A stretch of 34,338 bases of DNA from a virus, in the IMG/VR virus record IMGVR_UViG_3300023174_004928, positions 1-34,338 of that record. The stretch is one strand, 5' to 3'. Shown here piece by piece: positions 5,244 through 13,864 of this stretch. Every line of letters starts with the position of its first letter. Position 1 is the stretch's first letter. The translations under genes and the position numbers were made by a program. Below the pieces are notes generated by a model, which was not told where the DNA came from, searched no databases, and saw nothing but the letters and a program-made list of their open reading frames with translations.

Positions 5244-6655
5244 AAGCCTGCATACCATTCAGAGAGACGCGGAAATGTTTTGACAAAATTTTGATTTCTT
5301 CGTTGATCGTATTGTAAGAAAAAACTTTTAAAATCACGACCCAATGCTGCCCTATCAATATTTTGCTGAGTACCTGCGTATTCAGTTTGCATGTGGGTTA
5401 TCTGTGTTTCTTCGTGTGGTACTTTGACCTCACGTAGATATGTAGAATATCGTTTGATGTGATCCAATTCGATGGGGCCAAACAGTTTGACAATGTCTTG
5501 TTGGCTTAAAAATTTATCAATTTCTTGACTGTACTCTAAACGCAGTATGTCCGGCAAAATTACGATATTTTGAAAGGTGGGAAAACGTACTGGATTCACC
5601 GACAACATGAGACTATTTGTGTTATTGGGATTGTGCGGTGCATTGCGCTTGCGGTCAGCCAGCCAATACAAGAACTCTGTAAATCCATCGGCACTGGCAG
5701 CACTCAGTGTGCCACATATGCCAGTCATGGCAATCACTCCAGAATTCAACACATGATCTATATTGCTGTTCCACAGTTGCCAGTCCAGGCCATCTCTCAC
5801 ATATTCAATCTTTTTCTCAGTGCATTCACCGCTGGTAAACAACCAAATTGGCACACTCACACGACTGCAAGCATCCAAGAAACGCATGAGTGTGTCTTGA
5901 TCGTAGGCCAAGTTTGTGGTCATTTCGATTCGGCAGTCGGCCTCGCCTGCATGTTCAGACAGCCAGTCCATGAGTTTCCAGGTGTGACCCGACATCATGG
6001 GTTCTCCACCGCTGATGCGAATCTGCTTGATGGTTTTGTGCAAACTCGAATCCCACCATTTGAAAAATGCGTCAGCATAGGGATTGGCATCGCCGTATTT
6101 GTAACCAACCGACTCATTACCATTGGTTTTGTAATGGTTGCGGTGATCTGTTGGCAAATTTTCGTATGGACCATTCTGTGTGATGTCACGAGCCCAGGTT
6201 GTACTAATGGCTGGAGCACAATAACTGCAACCTAGATTACATGTACGATCGGGAACAAACTCCAAGTAAGTCAAATCAAAATCGTCATCGGCACTTTGGT
6301 CAAATGCTGAATCCAATTGTTCAGAGGTTGTTTGACCGCCCCAGCTGGTCCACACACGATCACTGAGAGCTTCTGGATCAGTGTCTTCCATCACCCAACA
6401 AAATTGACAGTTTTTGGGCCTTAGTCCCTGTTGCATCATGGCACGTTCTTGTTTTTTTATGGGAGTGTTGTGCATGGCCATGGGATTGGCAGCAATGGCA
6501 TCTACATCGATGGCATGCGGCGGGTTGTGATGGCAGCTGGTGGTCCAGCCTTGACTCAACCATACACTGGCGTTGTACCATTTGGATCCACAAAAACTTG
6601 CACTCTTGGAGTCCAAATTTTCAATTTTCCATTGCTTCATTTTTTTTATATCCAT
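5240..6655 (-). CDS. Radical SAM protein with extra N-terminal cysteines (twitch type)
   Basis: A 471-residue protein. The radical SAM cluster motif CNLGCSYC (Cys139, Cys143, Cys146) is followed by ISGGEPMM at about residues 214-221 that contacts SAM. Upstream cysteines at about 22, 41, 83 and 86 (CQFCW) suggest an additional iron-sulfur cluster in a twitch-like domain. This architecture is one I associate with marine phages and annotations such as 'twitch domain-containing radical SAM protein'. Substrates of this phage group are unknown; possibilities are peptide or sugar modification. A second protein of the same class is at 28726-30306. AAGG lies 6 bases before the ATG. Confidence 0.85.
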   Translation of the reverse strand: MDIKKMKQWKIENLDSKSASFCGSKWYNASVWLSQGWTTSCHHNPPHAIDVDAIAANPMAMHNTPIKKQERAMMQQGLRPKNCQFCWVMEDTDPEALSDRVWTSWGGQTTSEQLDSAFDQSADDDFDLTYLEFVPDRTCNLGCSYCAPAISTTWARDITQNGPYENLPTDHRNHYKTNGNESVGYKYGDANPYADAFFKWWDSSLHKTIKQIRISGGEPMMSGHTWKLMDWLSEHAGEADCRIEMTTNLAYDQDTLMRFLDACSRVSVPIWLFTSGECTEKKIEYVRDGLDWQLWNSNIDHVLNSGVIAMTGICGTLSAASADGFTEFLYWLADRKRNAPHNPNNTNSLMLSVNPVRFPTFQNIVILPDILRLEYSQEIDKFLSQQDIVKLFGPIELDHIKRYSTYLREVKVPHEETQITHMQTEYAGTQQNIDRAALGRDFKSFFLQYDQRRNQNFVKTFPRLSEWYAGL

Positions 6656-6680
6656 GCGCTGCCTTGTTTGTGCGTAGTCG

Positions 6681-7040
6681 TCAATAACTCAAACTCTTGA
6701 TAAATCTCTGCATGTCACCATGCAGGGTGGCCATCATGGCTTCTCGACTGCCAAACATCACCATGTGGTTGTGCTTGCGATTGTTCACAATGTAATACGG
6801 TGATGCCATGTGACGATCCAGAGCAATCAAATTGCGTGGTGTCAACAATTTTTCTGGCAACTCAAATGTGTAGCTGTTTAGTTCCAAGCAGTCACTGAAC
6901 ACACGATATCCTTCGTAAGTCAATCTCAAGCCACCATCGTCTCGAATGTTTTGCCACCATGAGCGCATGGCCTCATCCAATCCTGGAGCATCAGGATAAC
7001 GGGTTATGAGCTCTTGGGTAAGTACCAGTTTGTTTAACAT
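6681..7040 (-). CDS. Conserved phage protein (LTQELITRYPDAPGLDEAMRSWW type), unknown function
   Basis: A 119-residue protein. The N-terminal half (MLNKLVLTQELITRYPDAPG, then AMRSWWQNIR and RLTYEGYRVFSDCLEL) follows a pattern I know from large phages, where it is always hypothetical. The C-terminal half has a strand-rich MASPYYIVNNRKHNHMVMFG segment, then a helix. Its start overlaps the stop of the upstream glycosyltransferase-like gene (TAATG). No enzymatic motif is visible. Confidence 0.8.
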   Translation of the reverse strand: MLNKLVLTQELITRYPDAPGLDEAMRSWWQNIRDDGGLRLTYEGYRVFSDCLELNSYTFELPEKLLTPRNLIALDRHMASPYYIVNNRKHNHMVMFGSREAMMATLHGDMQRFIKSLSY

Positions 7041-8296
7041 TAGTTGTAACTTTTTTGAATAACCTCAAATATGTTTTGAGCGTGTTGTTTGCTCAGAAAA
7101 AGTTGTTGATTGTGATTTGTTGCTTGTAAAATCTCATCATGCGCAAATCCACTGAGTGGTAAATTAGCCATTGCGTGTCGACGTACCTCCATAGCAATAT
7201 GGTGAATAGCCAGTACTGGAGACAATATTTTATCATAGTGTTCATCGAACACCGAGGGAAATGTCTTGTAGCCCAACATTCTCAATAGCTCTAAACTGCC
7301 AGGATTGCCGCAAATTATAAATGGCACACCCATGTAAATTGCACGAAAAGTTTTTTCAGTCAAAAATACTTGGTCGCCTATGTTCTGGTGATGTGTTTCA
7401 TTTATTATTTCAAAATCAACATCATTGTACAATGGTGCTGAACTCAACCAATCTGTCCCTGGGTATTCGTCTGCATCTGGATAACTGCCTGAGATTTTGT
7501 TAATGTTGCGAACATGTCGTTCTATAGTTGGAAAAAACTTTAATCCACAAGAATACAATGGATTTGTTGTTAATTCATCTAGTGTTCTGCTATGAGTCAA
7601 TGGCCAAGACATGTACCCATGATGAGCAAGCTGAAGATGTTCCAGCCAGGCTGTTAATAAAAATCTGTGTGGCCTGGGTCTCTTGTTTAAACTCAAAAAC
7701 TTGTACTTCTTTTTCAGCAATGGATCCCGTGGCGCATTGGTAATACTGCTGGAGTTGACCTGATTTTGCAAGGCAGCTTCAAACCATGGGTAAAAGATCC
7801 AGGCCACACGCCGGTCTTGATGATTCTGCATGGTAGGACTGTGCGCACCCAGCAATACCTTTACTGATCCGTGTCTTTGTATACCTAAAAAATTTAAATG
7901 AGTACAAAAATCAGTTTGCCACTGAGCAAGACTAGCTGCGTTAAAAGTTTCATACACCATGACTACCAACAGTGTCAACACGCCATCATTGATTTGATCA
8001 ACAATAATAGGTGGCAAAGTAATAAAGCCATAATGCTGTGCTGCCTGGATGTCATTTCCATAGTGCATTAGATAATAGCCTTGTTCTGCCAATGGAATCT
8101 GTTCATTCCACGGACAAATTTTAAAATAATTTTCTGAATTTGGTAATTGCCTTAATTGATTGACAAATATATCAGTTGTCCAGCCAAACTTTACTACACT
8201 GTCACTTTTTATACCAGGGAAAATATTGTGTTGATTTTTTTCATGAATACTCTCTACTCGGCCGCGTTTGTCACAGTGCGTATAGATTTTGATCAT
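7040..8296 (-). CDS. Glycosyltransferase-like phage protein
   Basis: A 418-residue protein. The recognisable part is near residues 310-350, FLTEKTFRAIYMGVPFIICG then PGSLELLRMLGYKTFP. This donor-site pattern (LTEK.F.A...G.PFI..G) occurs in GT-B-like enzymes of the fucosyltransferase/exostosin kind and in many phage proteins. The middle contains KFLSLNKRPRPHRFLLTAWL, also typical of that phage group. It would transfer a sugar to a phage or host glycan, or to modified DNA. It is AT-richer than the genes around it. Alternative: a degenerate sugar-binding protein. Confidence 0.65.
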   Translation of the reverse strand: MIKIYTHCDKRGRVESIHEKNQHNIFPGIKSDSVVKFGWTTDIFVNQLRQLPNSENYFKICPWNEQIPLAEQGYYLMHYGNDIQAAQHYGFITLPPIIVDQINDGVLTLLVVMVYETFNAASLAQWQTDFCTHLNFLGIQRHGSVKVLLGAHSPTMQNHQDRRVAWIFYPWFEAALQNQVNSSSITNAPRDPLLKKKYKFLSLNKRPRPHRFLLTAWLEHLQLAHHGYMSWPLTHSRTLDELTTNPLYSCGLKFFPTIERHVRNINKISGSYPDADEYPGTDWLSSAPLYNDVDFEIINETHHQNIGDQVFLTEKTFRAIYMGVPFIICGNPGSLELLRMLGYKTFPSVFDEHYDKILSPVLAIHHIAMEVRRHAMANLPLSGFAHDEILQATNHNQQLFLSKQHAQNIFEVIQKSYN

Positions 8297-8580
8297 GGAT
8301 AGACCTTGTCCCCTTGCGTCAACAGCACCACTGAAAATTTATCAGTTTTGAATTGTGTATTGAGTTTGCGAGCTAGATTTTTAGCATGTCCAGGATTGGA
8401 GAATGATACTTTTTTGTACTTAGGCCCTGGATACTGTGTGAGCAAATTACCAGTTTTGAGATTGATAGGTTTGGCATCAAAGAATACTGCCCACACACCT
8501 TCTGAGGCCAGCACCTGCTCGGTCTTGTAAGTTTGTTTGTTGGTGTGCTCGATCAGCACAGATGGCTTTGGTCTTGACAT
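8293..8580 (-). CDS. Conserved phage protein (MSRPKPSVLIEHTNKQTYKTEQVL type)
   Basis: The start at 8580 is chosen because GGAG lies 6 bases upstream of MSRPKPSV; the earlier ATG would remove this site. The 95-residue product begins with the pattern SRPKPSVLIEH..., contains GPKYKKVSFSNPGHAKNLA and ends with KFSVVLL. I recognise it as a family of cyanophage and other marine phage hypotheticals. Function is unknown. It overlaps the glycosyltransferase-like gene by 4 bases. Confidence 0.85.
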   Translation of the reverse strand: MSRPKPSVLIEHTNKQTYKTEQVLASEGVWAVFFDAKPINLKTGNLLTQYPGPKYKKVSFSNPGHAKNLARKLNTQFKTDKFSVVLLTQGDKVYP

Positions 8581-8610
8581 ATTAAACTCCATGTTTATTT
8601 ATGCCAATAA

Positions 8611-8823
8611 CTATGCAGATTTAAAACTGCCCCCAGCAATTTGTACTTCTACCACTTCTACACCACGTGATTGTTGTGCTCGCATTTGTTCCAATGTAAT
8701 CAACAGTTTAGTGATGTCCGCGTGTAGGTCTTTGGCATCGCGCATGGGCATGGTGAAGTCTTTTTGCCCACGTGCTTCGTGTGCTTTGACTGAATCCACA
8801 AATCGATGTATGTGTAGACTCAT
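8611..8823 (-). CDS. Small conserved phage protein, 70 aa
   Basis: A soluble helical protein (MSLHIHRFVDSVKAHEARGQ...) with a long helix MRDAKDLHADITKLLITLEQMRAQQ, then a short strand VEVVEVQIAGGSF. The helix could mediate dimerisation. It starts 2 bases after the stop of the MazG gene, so it belongs to the same message. Function unknown. Confidence 0.7.
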   Translation of the reverse strand: MSLHIHRFVDSVKAHEARGQKDFTMPMRDAKDLHADITKLLITLEQMRAQQSRGVEVVEVQIAGGSFKSA

Positions 8824-8825
8824 TT

Positions 8826-9188
8826 TTAAACAAACGGTTTTAGATCAGGCGGTGTCCAGCCCACGGGTTTTAAAACTTTACCATCTTCACGCTTACGCAC
8901 TTTACCATTTTCACCAATCTTGGCAAAGTTTGTACTCATTACTTCTTTCCAAGCGCCTTCAGCATCACTACCCATGCTATGAATAGCACCTATAGTTACA
9001 ACTAAAATATCAATAAGAGCATCAAGTGTTTCTACTTGGTCATGTGCTTTGATTGCTTCGGCAAGTTCACCTGCTTCTTCTTCAATCAAACTAACATACA
9101 AATTAAATTGATCCTTGTCAAACTCGCTGCCAACTGTTTGGTCACAGGCCCGCATAAATTTTTCTTGATCACGAAAGGGATTTGTCAC
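8826..9188 (-). CDS. MazG-like nucleotide pyrophosphohydrolase
   Basis: A 120-residue all-helical protein with the MazG/HisE-type metal-binding motif LIEEEAGELAEAIKAHD at residues about 35-50 (E-x-x-E-like pairs of Glu) and ETLDALIDILVVTIGA at about 53-68 for the second metal-ligand helix. Family members hydrolyse nucleoside triphosphates or related nucleotides to monophosphates, and phage forms are thought to adjust nucleotide pools or alarmone levels. The C-terminus KREDGKVLKPVGWTPPDL is typical of the phage subfamily. Its stop lies 2 bases before the next gene. Confidence 0.85.
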   Translation of the reverse strand: MTNPFRDQEKFMRACDQTVGSEFDKDQFNLYVSLIEEEAGELAEAIKAHDQVETLDALIDILVVTIGAIHSMGSDAEGAWKEVMSTNFAKIGENGKVRKREDGKVLKPVGWTPPDLKPFV

Positions 9189-9618
9189 GTGCTGCCTCCT
9201 GAGTATGAAAAGGTCCTTGATATTGATAACGTTCTAACACAATAAGTTTTGGGTTGCGCAGGATCTTCCAGGCACGATGTTGTTTCACCGCATAGTAGCC
9301 GGCAGCATACCAAGACTTGGATTTGCGTTCTTTGGTAAACAATGGCAATCGCTGTTTGACATCCCACATGGGATTGTGCGCTCGGCATCCTGTGGCATAA
9401 CCATGCACTTGATCTGGTGCTGGCCGGGTGGTCTTTTCTGGCGGCACAAATTCAATGTCAACTTTTTTACGCACCATGGGAATGGTCTTGAACTTGCCGA
9501 TCTGGTCCAAGATACGCATGGTGTAACCATCAGGTTCAGCCTCTAACGCACCAATCTTGCGATTGTCTTTTTTAAGTATCCAATACTTTTTATCAATTAC
9601 TGGTTTGGCTTCTATCAT
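9169..9618 (-). CDS. Conserved phage protein (KPVIDKKYWILKKDNRKIG type), unknown function
   Basis: A 149-residue basic protein. The start MIEAKPVIDKKYWILKKDNRKIGALEAEPDGYT is a two-stranded pattern that I recognise from T4-like marine phages. A region with HGYATGCRAHNPMWDVKQRLPLFTK and a tail of ILRNPKLIVLERYQYQGPFHTQEAA follow. The basic charge suggests nucleic-acid binding, but no specific domain is seen. It overlaps the exonuclease gene by 26 bases upstream and MazG by 20 bases downstream, so the three are read together. Confidence 0.8.
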   Translation of the reverse strand: MIEAKPVIDKKYWILKKDNRKIGALEAEPDGYTMRILDQIGKFKTIPMVRKKVDIEFVPPEKTTRPAPDQVHGYATGCRAHNPMWDVKQRLPLFTKERKSKSWYAAGYYAVKQHRAWKILRNPKLIVLERYQYQGPFHTQEAARDKSLS

Positions 9619-10648
9619 CTAATACTCCTTTGTATGTTTGATTCAACCAGCGACTTATGGCATCTGCATAGTCGCTGAGTTTGGTAAGCTCGTACTTGCC
9701 ACAAAACCGTAAAAAGTGCGCACCTACCATGCCCACATCTTGATGACTGATCTGTTCACGTATGGCTTCATCTACCATGGCCTTGATCTCATCGGGCTGT
9801 GCTGTGAGATCAATTAGTGTGCGATTGCGTTCATAATCATCCAGCACCCGGTGTTCGGCTTGCTCATGATCGGACCAACGTTGCAACATGAGATTGTTCC
9901 AGGCATAGCCGCGACGATCACGATCTTCAAATGCTTCTGTCAGTCCCACCTGATTCTTAGTGCCTTTCACACGCACACCCGGATAGGCCGAGAACACATT
10001 GTCACCAGGATCACCACGCATGCACTTCATGAACAGCACCCACTTCTGATAGTCCACAGGTGGCACAAAGTTGGCATCGGCTTTGCCAACCTTGATCTTT
10101 GAGTTGCTCTCAATAGTGAATGCCAAGTTTTTGCCTTTTGCGTCTGTGACACCCGTGGTACTGAACAAGTGATCGTTGATGCCATTGTACAATTTTACAT
10201 TGGGTGCGATCAACTGCACAAAGTCTGAATCTGAACTGACAATAACGTGTTCGTCTTGGGGGTGTAATGCAATCCAACGTGCAATGACATCATCTGCTTC
10301 TGCTGTGGCACAACGGACGACACTACAGTTGGTTCGTGTAGACAAGTATTTAGTCAGCTCATCATAGGTTTCCCAGAACAGCTTGTCCTCTTCTGCTTCT
10401 GTTTCGCTCATTTGTCCACGTGCTACTGCGCGGTTTGCTTTGTAAGGTCGGTAGTGATCTTTGCGCCAGCTACGTCCCTCCAGTGCGAATACCACATGAT
10501 CAGCACCCAAATCACGTGCTACTTTGTTTGCACTCATCAAGGTCAAATGTAGGGCAAAGCCCAACTTGGTCCACGTGTCGGCAGCACGATGTGCTTGGTG
10601 CCGCGCACGGAAAAACATGTTGCTGGTGTCAATCAGTAGATAGCGCAT
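9593..10648 (-). CDS. FEN-type 5'-3' exonuclease (T4 RNase H / Pol I 5'-nuclease family)
   Basis: A 351-residue protein with the acidic metal sites of the family in order: LLIDTSN (Asp7), the helical clamp region HYRPYKANR, ATAEADDVIAR (Glu117, Asp119, Asp120), VSSDSDFVQL (Asp140, Asp142), and MRGDPGDNV (Asp213, Asp216) leading into the helix-hairpin-helix-like region. The enzyme removes RNA primers and 5' flaps during phage DNA replication. Length is close to T4 RNase H (305 aa). Its start overlaps the upstream SGNH gene by 20 bases. Confidence 0.92.
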   Translation of the reverse strand: MRYLLIDTSNMFFRARHQAHRAADTWTKLGFALHLTLMSANKVARDLGADHVVFALEGRSWRKDHYRPYKANRAVARGQMSETEAEEDKLFWETYDELTKYLSTRTNCSVVRCATAEADDVIARWIALHPQDEHVIVSSDSDFVQLIAPNVKLYNGINDHLFSTTGVTDAKGKNLAFTIESNSKIKVGKADANFVPPVDYQKWVLFMKCMRGDPGDNVFSAYPGVRVKGTKNQVGLTEAFEDRDRRGYAWNNLMLQRWSDHEQAEHRVLDDYERNRTLIDLTAQPDEIKAMVDEAIREQISHQDVGMVGAHFLRFCGKYELTKLSDYADAISRWLNQTYKGVLDDRSQTSN

Positions 10649-11348
10649 TGTGTGTTACCAAGTTGTGTTGTTTGATGTATTGTAACACATACTTGGCCCA
10701 AAAGCAATGGCCTTTGGCATCAAAATGGTGACCTTTTGTGGGCACATGTCCGTTTTGTTGTAAAATTGCGCTGTAAGTACCCTGCCGATTGTAAGGATAC
10801 ATATAACTAGTACCCCAAATATGTTGATTTTGGACATCACCAAAACTGCTGTTCCCACTGTAAAACAAGTGAGGAATACCAAGTTTTTGCAGTTCAACGT
10901 GCAAGGCCCAAATTTTTTCATGACATTCTTGTGTTTTTGCTGTCCAATCTACATCAACCACAAACTGTTTGTATCGCTGTTGTAGTTCCCTTGGTACCCA
11001 ATCCACACCTGATGCATTGACCTGATACCATGTGCCTTTGTGCAACCACTCTTCGCGTTCCCAAGTGGTCCACTGTATGACCATGAATGTGTTGCTCAAT
11101 TTGTCAGGGTTGTTGGTAATCCATTCACGTGTGGTTCTGGCAATGCGATCATTACTGGCCGCTGACTCTGCATCGCAGTATAAAGTCCAGTCAAGATCTC
11201 TTGCCAAGTGTGAGCACCAACTGGCTGCTAGGTTTAGAGGATGTGGGCGTCGATCTATACCAGCCCGGCCGTCATCCACTGCAAATGCATCCGGAACAAC
11301 TGCTTCAGCAGCCGCGGTGTGACTGCAACCATTTGCGTACAGTATCAT
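10629..11348 (-). CDS. SGNH-fold hydrolase-like protein
   Basis: A 239-residue protein with block I motif MILYANGCSHTAAA (Ser in GCSHT), followed by SAASNDRIARTT for block II and MVIQWTTWEREEW for block III. The end carries HVPTKGHHFDAKGHCFWAKYV, a His and Asp pair that fits block V. The GCSHT variant is common in phage SGNH proteins. An O-acetyl esterase or transferase role on a glycan is expected by family but not shown. It is coupled (ATGA) to the cytidylyltransferase-like gene, linking it to sugar or polyol activation. Confidence 0.7.
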   Translation of the reverse strand: MILYANGCSHTAAAEAVVPDAFAVDDGRAGIDRRPHPLNLAASWCSHLARDLDWTLYCDAESAASNDRIARTTREWITNNPDKLSNTFMVIQWTTWEREEWLHKGTWYQVNASGVDWVPRELQQRYKQFVVDVDWTAKTQECHEKIWALHVELQKLGIPHLFYSGNSSFGDVQNQHIWGTSYMYPYNRQGTYSAILQQNGHVPTKGHHFDAKGHCFWAKYVLQYIKQHNLVTHNALSTD

Positions 11349-11836
11349 CGCGGACTGGGACCACCTGTGTCATCTGCACCCACTGGTTCCCATTCTTCTA
11401 TTTTCCGTTTCAAAAGTTCGGCCTGTGCCACACGTTGTCGCAATTCACTGCTGCTGAATGAATGATCACGACCATTGAAATGTAGTTCAATATCACGTTT
11501 GTGGCAAATTTCACGACCAGTAAATTCCCGGCCTTCATACTCCACGCCCAGGATGCGCACGTCAATGGGCAGGATCAACAACAGGTCTTCCAAATCTTTC
11601 TCTGTGTTGTACACCCAAACTTCGTCCACATACTTGCAACCTATCAGTTGCAGTTGTCGTTCCACAATGCTTTGTACCGGGCGATTCTTGTTGGGACGAT
11701 CCAGGGTAGGATCATTTTGTAATGCGCAAATCAAGTAGTCGCATTCTTCCCGGGCCTCACGCAACATGGCAATGTGGCCAGCGTGTAGCAAATCAAATGT
11801 TGAGGCAGTAAAGCCCACACGTCTTCCGTCCATCAT
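11345..11836 (-). CDS. Cytidylyltransferase-like nucleotidyltransferase
   Basis: The start MMDGRRVGF at 11836 is chosen for the AAGGA site 7 bases upstream; an earlier frame opening lacks one. In the 163-residue protein, GFTASTFDLLHAGHIAML (residues about 8-25) contains the HAGH nucleotide-binding motif of the HxGH superfamily, and HSFSSSELRQRV near residue 135 matches the STSELR-like motif that binds the triphosphate. Relatives include glycerol-3-phosphate cytidylyltransferase and HldE/RfaE-type sugar nucleotidyltransferases. It probably activates a polyol or sugar phosphate. Substrate is not resolved. Confidence 0.8.
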   Translation of the reverse strand: MMDGRRVGFTASTFDLLHAGHIAMLREAREECDYLICALQNDPTLDRPNKNRPVQSIVERQLQLIGCKYVDEVWVYNTEKDLEDLLLILPIDVRILGVEYEGREFTGREICHKRDIELHFNGRDHSFSSSELRQRVAQAELLKRKIEEWEPVGADDTGGPSPR

Positions 11837-11846
11837 ATCAGTATCC

Positions 11847-12245
11847 TTAACTAATTTCGGTGCGTCCGTCACCAATGTCTCTGGCACGAACATATTGTGA
11901 GCCTGAATTGCGAATGGCCTGTTCTTGTTCCCAGGTTTCCATTACCACATGTCTGCACACATTTTGAAACCACCGATCCACAATGTCTGAGTCTGCGTCT
12001 GTGGGCTTCATCATGTAGCCGGCCTTGACCAGTCTGGCAATGAATATTTCATTCCAATCCAGTTCAAATGCACCTTGATGCAGGTTGGCAGGATCAATGT
12101 CCATGCTCAAGATGGCCACATAAGGTTCATTGTTTTCTGTGGCCTTCTGCTTGGCAGTTTTTTCAGGTGCTTTAGGCACACGAATAACTTTTTCTTTTTC
12201 CTCTTTCACAGGAGGCGTTTTCTTTTTTGTTAACCAATCCCACAT
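11847..12245 (-). CDS. Conserved T4-like marine phage protein (MWDWL type), unknown function
   Basis: The start MWDWLTKKKTPP at 12245 is chosen because GGAG lies about 8 bases upstream and because relatives I recall begin MWxWL. A longer start at 12269 overlaps queE. The 132-residue protein has a basic, Lys-rich linker, then EPYVAILSMDIDPANLHQGAFELDWNEIFIARLVKAGY, a hallmark of a cyanophage and marine phage hypothetical family. The C-terminal third is helical. Function unknown. Confidence 0.8.
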   Translation of the reverse strand: MWDWLTKKKTPPVKEEKEKVIRVPKAPEKTAKQKATENNEPYVAILSMDIDPANLHQGAFELDWNEIFIARLVKAGYMMKPTDADSDIVDRWFQNVCRHVVMETWEQEQAIRNSGSQYVRARDIGDGRTEIS

Positions 12246-12265
12246 TTCAAATGCTCCATCTAGTA

Positions 12266-13141
12266 TCATGCCAGGCTTGCATATAAATGCATCTGCAAGT
12301 TCAATTTGAGTCCATGCTCAACACAGTAGCGACCGGTGTATTCGTGATTGGCTTGATTGGCTGTCAAGTTCAACAAACCAGGTTCCCAGAAACTGATGAC
12401 CTCATCCACTGTGCTACGTTCAGCCATGGTGATTGTGCCTTTTTCTGCTCGCAACAGTTTGATCCGTTGTGGGAAATCGTTGTACACATTCATTGGACTG
12501 CAATAGATTTCTTTGTGAGGATTAGTACGTTTCCACTCATGTGCCCAGTCAGGAATGTTGTTGTATGGACTGGCCGTGTCTGATGACATGACAAATTTCA
12601 AACAGTCTGCACGATCCAAGATGGTCTTGCTGGGTGCAAGATACTTGGTAGCAACACCGTTCTTCTCCATGCACTTGGGACTGCATACCAGTGTGACACC
12701 CTCGGGTACTGGTGTCTCTGGAATGCCATTGCTTTCAACTTGTACAGCCTTGAATCTTGGCAGTTGACGACTCATGAATTCTGTAATGTTTTCTTGTAGC
12801 AAAGGTTCGCCGCCGGTCATTACCAATACCACACCTGGATAGTGTTTGACTTCACTGCTTGCCCATGCGGGAGTTGCTTTGCCTTGTTTGTGCCAAAAAT
12901 CATTGACGGCATCATGCATGTTGTTTTCTAGTTGATCAAATGTCAACCAGTCACCATCATCAAAGTATGTGTCACAAAAACTGCAATCCAAATTGCACTT
13001 GGCCAGGCGTATGAACAGTGCAGGCTGACCTGCATACGGTCCTTCACCTTGCAGTGTGAAGAACATACTGGTCACAAACAAACTGTCTGCGGGTGCGTCC
13101 TTAAAATACTTCTTGCCAATAATTTCGTTAGTACCAAACAT
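12266..13141 (-). CDS. queE: 7-carboxy-7-deazaguanine synthase (radical SAM)
   Basis: A 291-residue QueE. It makes 7-carboxy-7-deazaguanine (CDG) from 6-carboxytetrahydropterin. FTLQGEGPYAGQPALFIR (about 28-45) is the QueE signature. The cluster-binding CNLDCSFCDTYF gives Cys49, Cys53 and Cys56, the spacing shared with most radical SAM enzymes. VMTGGEPLLQ follows at about 108-116 and the C-terminus is NLQMHLYA, again typical of the family. It is longer than E. coli QueE (223 aa) because of an insert around residues 75-100. It lies in the long operon below queD and, with folE, queD and the DpdA-like gene, points to 7-deazaguanine in phage DNA. Confidence 0.96.
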   Translation of the reverse strand: MFGTNEIIGKKYFKDAPADSLFVTSMFFTLQGEGPYAGQPALFIRLAKCNLDCSFCDTYFDDGDWLTFDQLENNMHDAVNDFWHKQGKATPAWASSEVKHYPGVVLVMTGGEPLLQENITEFMSRQLPRFKAVQVESNGIPETPVPEGVTLVCSPKCMEKNGVATKYLAPSKTILDRADCLKFVMSSDTASPYNNIPDWAHEWKRTNPHKEIYCSPMNVYNDFPQRIKLLRAEKGTITMAERSTVDEVISFWEPGLLNLTANQANHEYTGRYCVEHGLKLNLQMHLYASLA

Positions 13142-13153
13142 GTTGCATTGCCT

Positions 13154-13858
13154 TTATAATCTTTTTACTTGAGTCATTCCCGAACGACGAGGATCTTTAC
13201 GTAGATTGATGCTTTGTTCATGCATTTTAACACGAGTTTGTGCTTTTGTCACCCAACCTGGCAACACTGCGTCCAAATAGGCCAAATGCTCCGCAGGACT
13301 GGGATGTGGGTCAGCACCAGGTTTTGGCCAGTTATTTAAAAACACAGTTTTATCGTACCCGGGCAAAATGCTGTCTAACACATCACTGTACAGTCGCATG
13401 GCATCTCTATGCAAACTCTCATTATCATTTGGCGCAGGTCTTGCCATGAGTTCTACCATGCTGAGAAAACGCCAGGATAATCCAGGACGATTTTCCAACA
13501 GTGTTTTCACAGCTTTGATATAAGCAAGATCTCTTATCAAATAACCTCGCTCGTCATGGTGATCCCTGAGATATTTAGGTTCGTAGATAGGGCAATTAAA
13601 AATATTGCCCAGTGTGTGCCATCGACCACCTATGTATCGATCATCTCTGTTGAAATCAGTCCAACACACTATCACAGTATCACTAGCGCCAAACTGATGC
13701 CATTGATCTGCTTCCATTACACTATTGAAGATATAGTGATTGCCACCGCCGGCCTGCCCCCAGTTTTCAAAGTAATCAAATTCTGGTGCCAAACAATCAG
13801 CCCAGGTGCTCCAACGATAGTTGGTAAAACTGCACCCAAACGCAAACAATCTTTTCAT
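13154..13858 (-). CDS. SGNH-fold hydrolase-like protein
   Basis: A 234-residue protein with block I MKRLFAFGCSFTNYRW (Ser in GCSFT), block II QAGGGNHYIFNSV, block III DTVIVCWTDFNRDDRY and a clear block V, ADPHPSPAEHLAYLDAVLPGW, whose Asp and His complete the expected Ser-Asp-His triad. It is therefore the most complete SGNH protein of the four. Expected role is de-O-acetylation or acyl transfer on a sugar. It lies between queE and the sugar epimerase, in the glycan part of the operon. Confidence 0.75.
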   Translation of the reverse strand: MKRLFAFGCSFTNYRWSTWADCLAPEFDYFENWGQAGGGNHYIFNSVMEADQWHQFGASDTVIVCWTDFNRDDRYIGGRWHTLGNIFNCPIYEPKYLRDHHDERGYLIRDLAYIKAVKTLLENRPGLSWRFLSMVELMARPAPNDNESLHRDAMRLYSDVLDSILPGYDKTVFLNNWPKPGADPHPSPAEHLAYLDAVLPGWVTKAQTRVKMHEQSINLRKDPRRSGMTQVKRL

Positions 13859-13864
13859 TTTGTA

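Noticed and set aside
5570-6235. Long plus-strand open frame of 221 codons
   Set aside because: It is the antisense shadow of the radical SAM gene, whose motifs are clear; the plus-strand product has no recognisable features.
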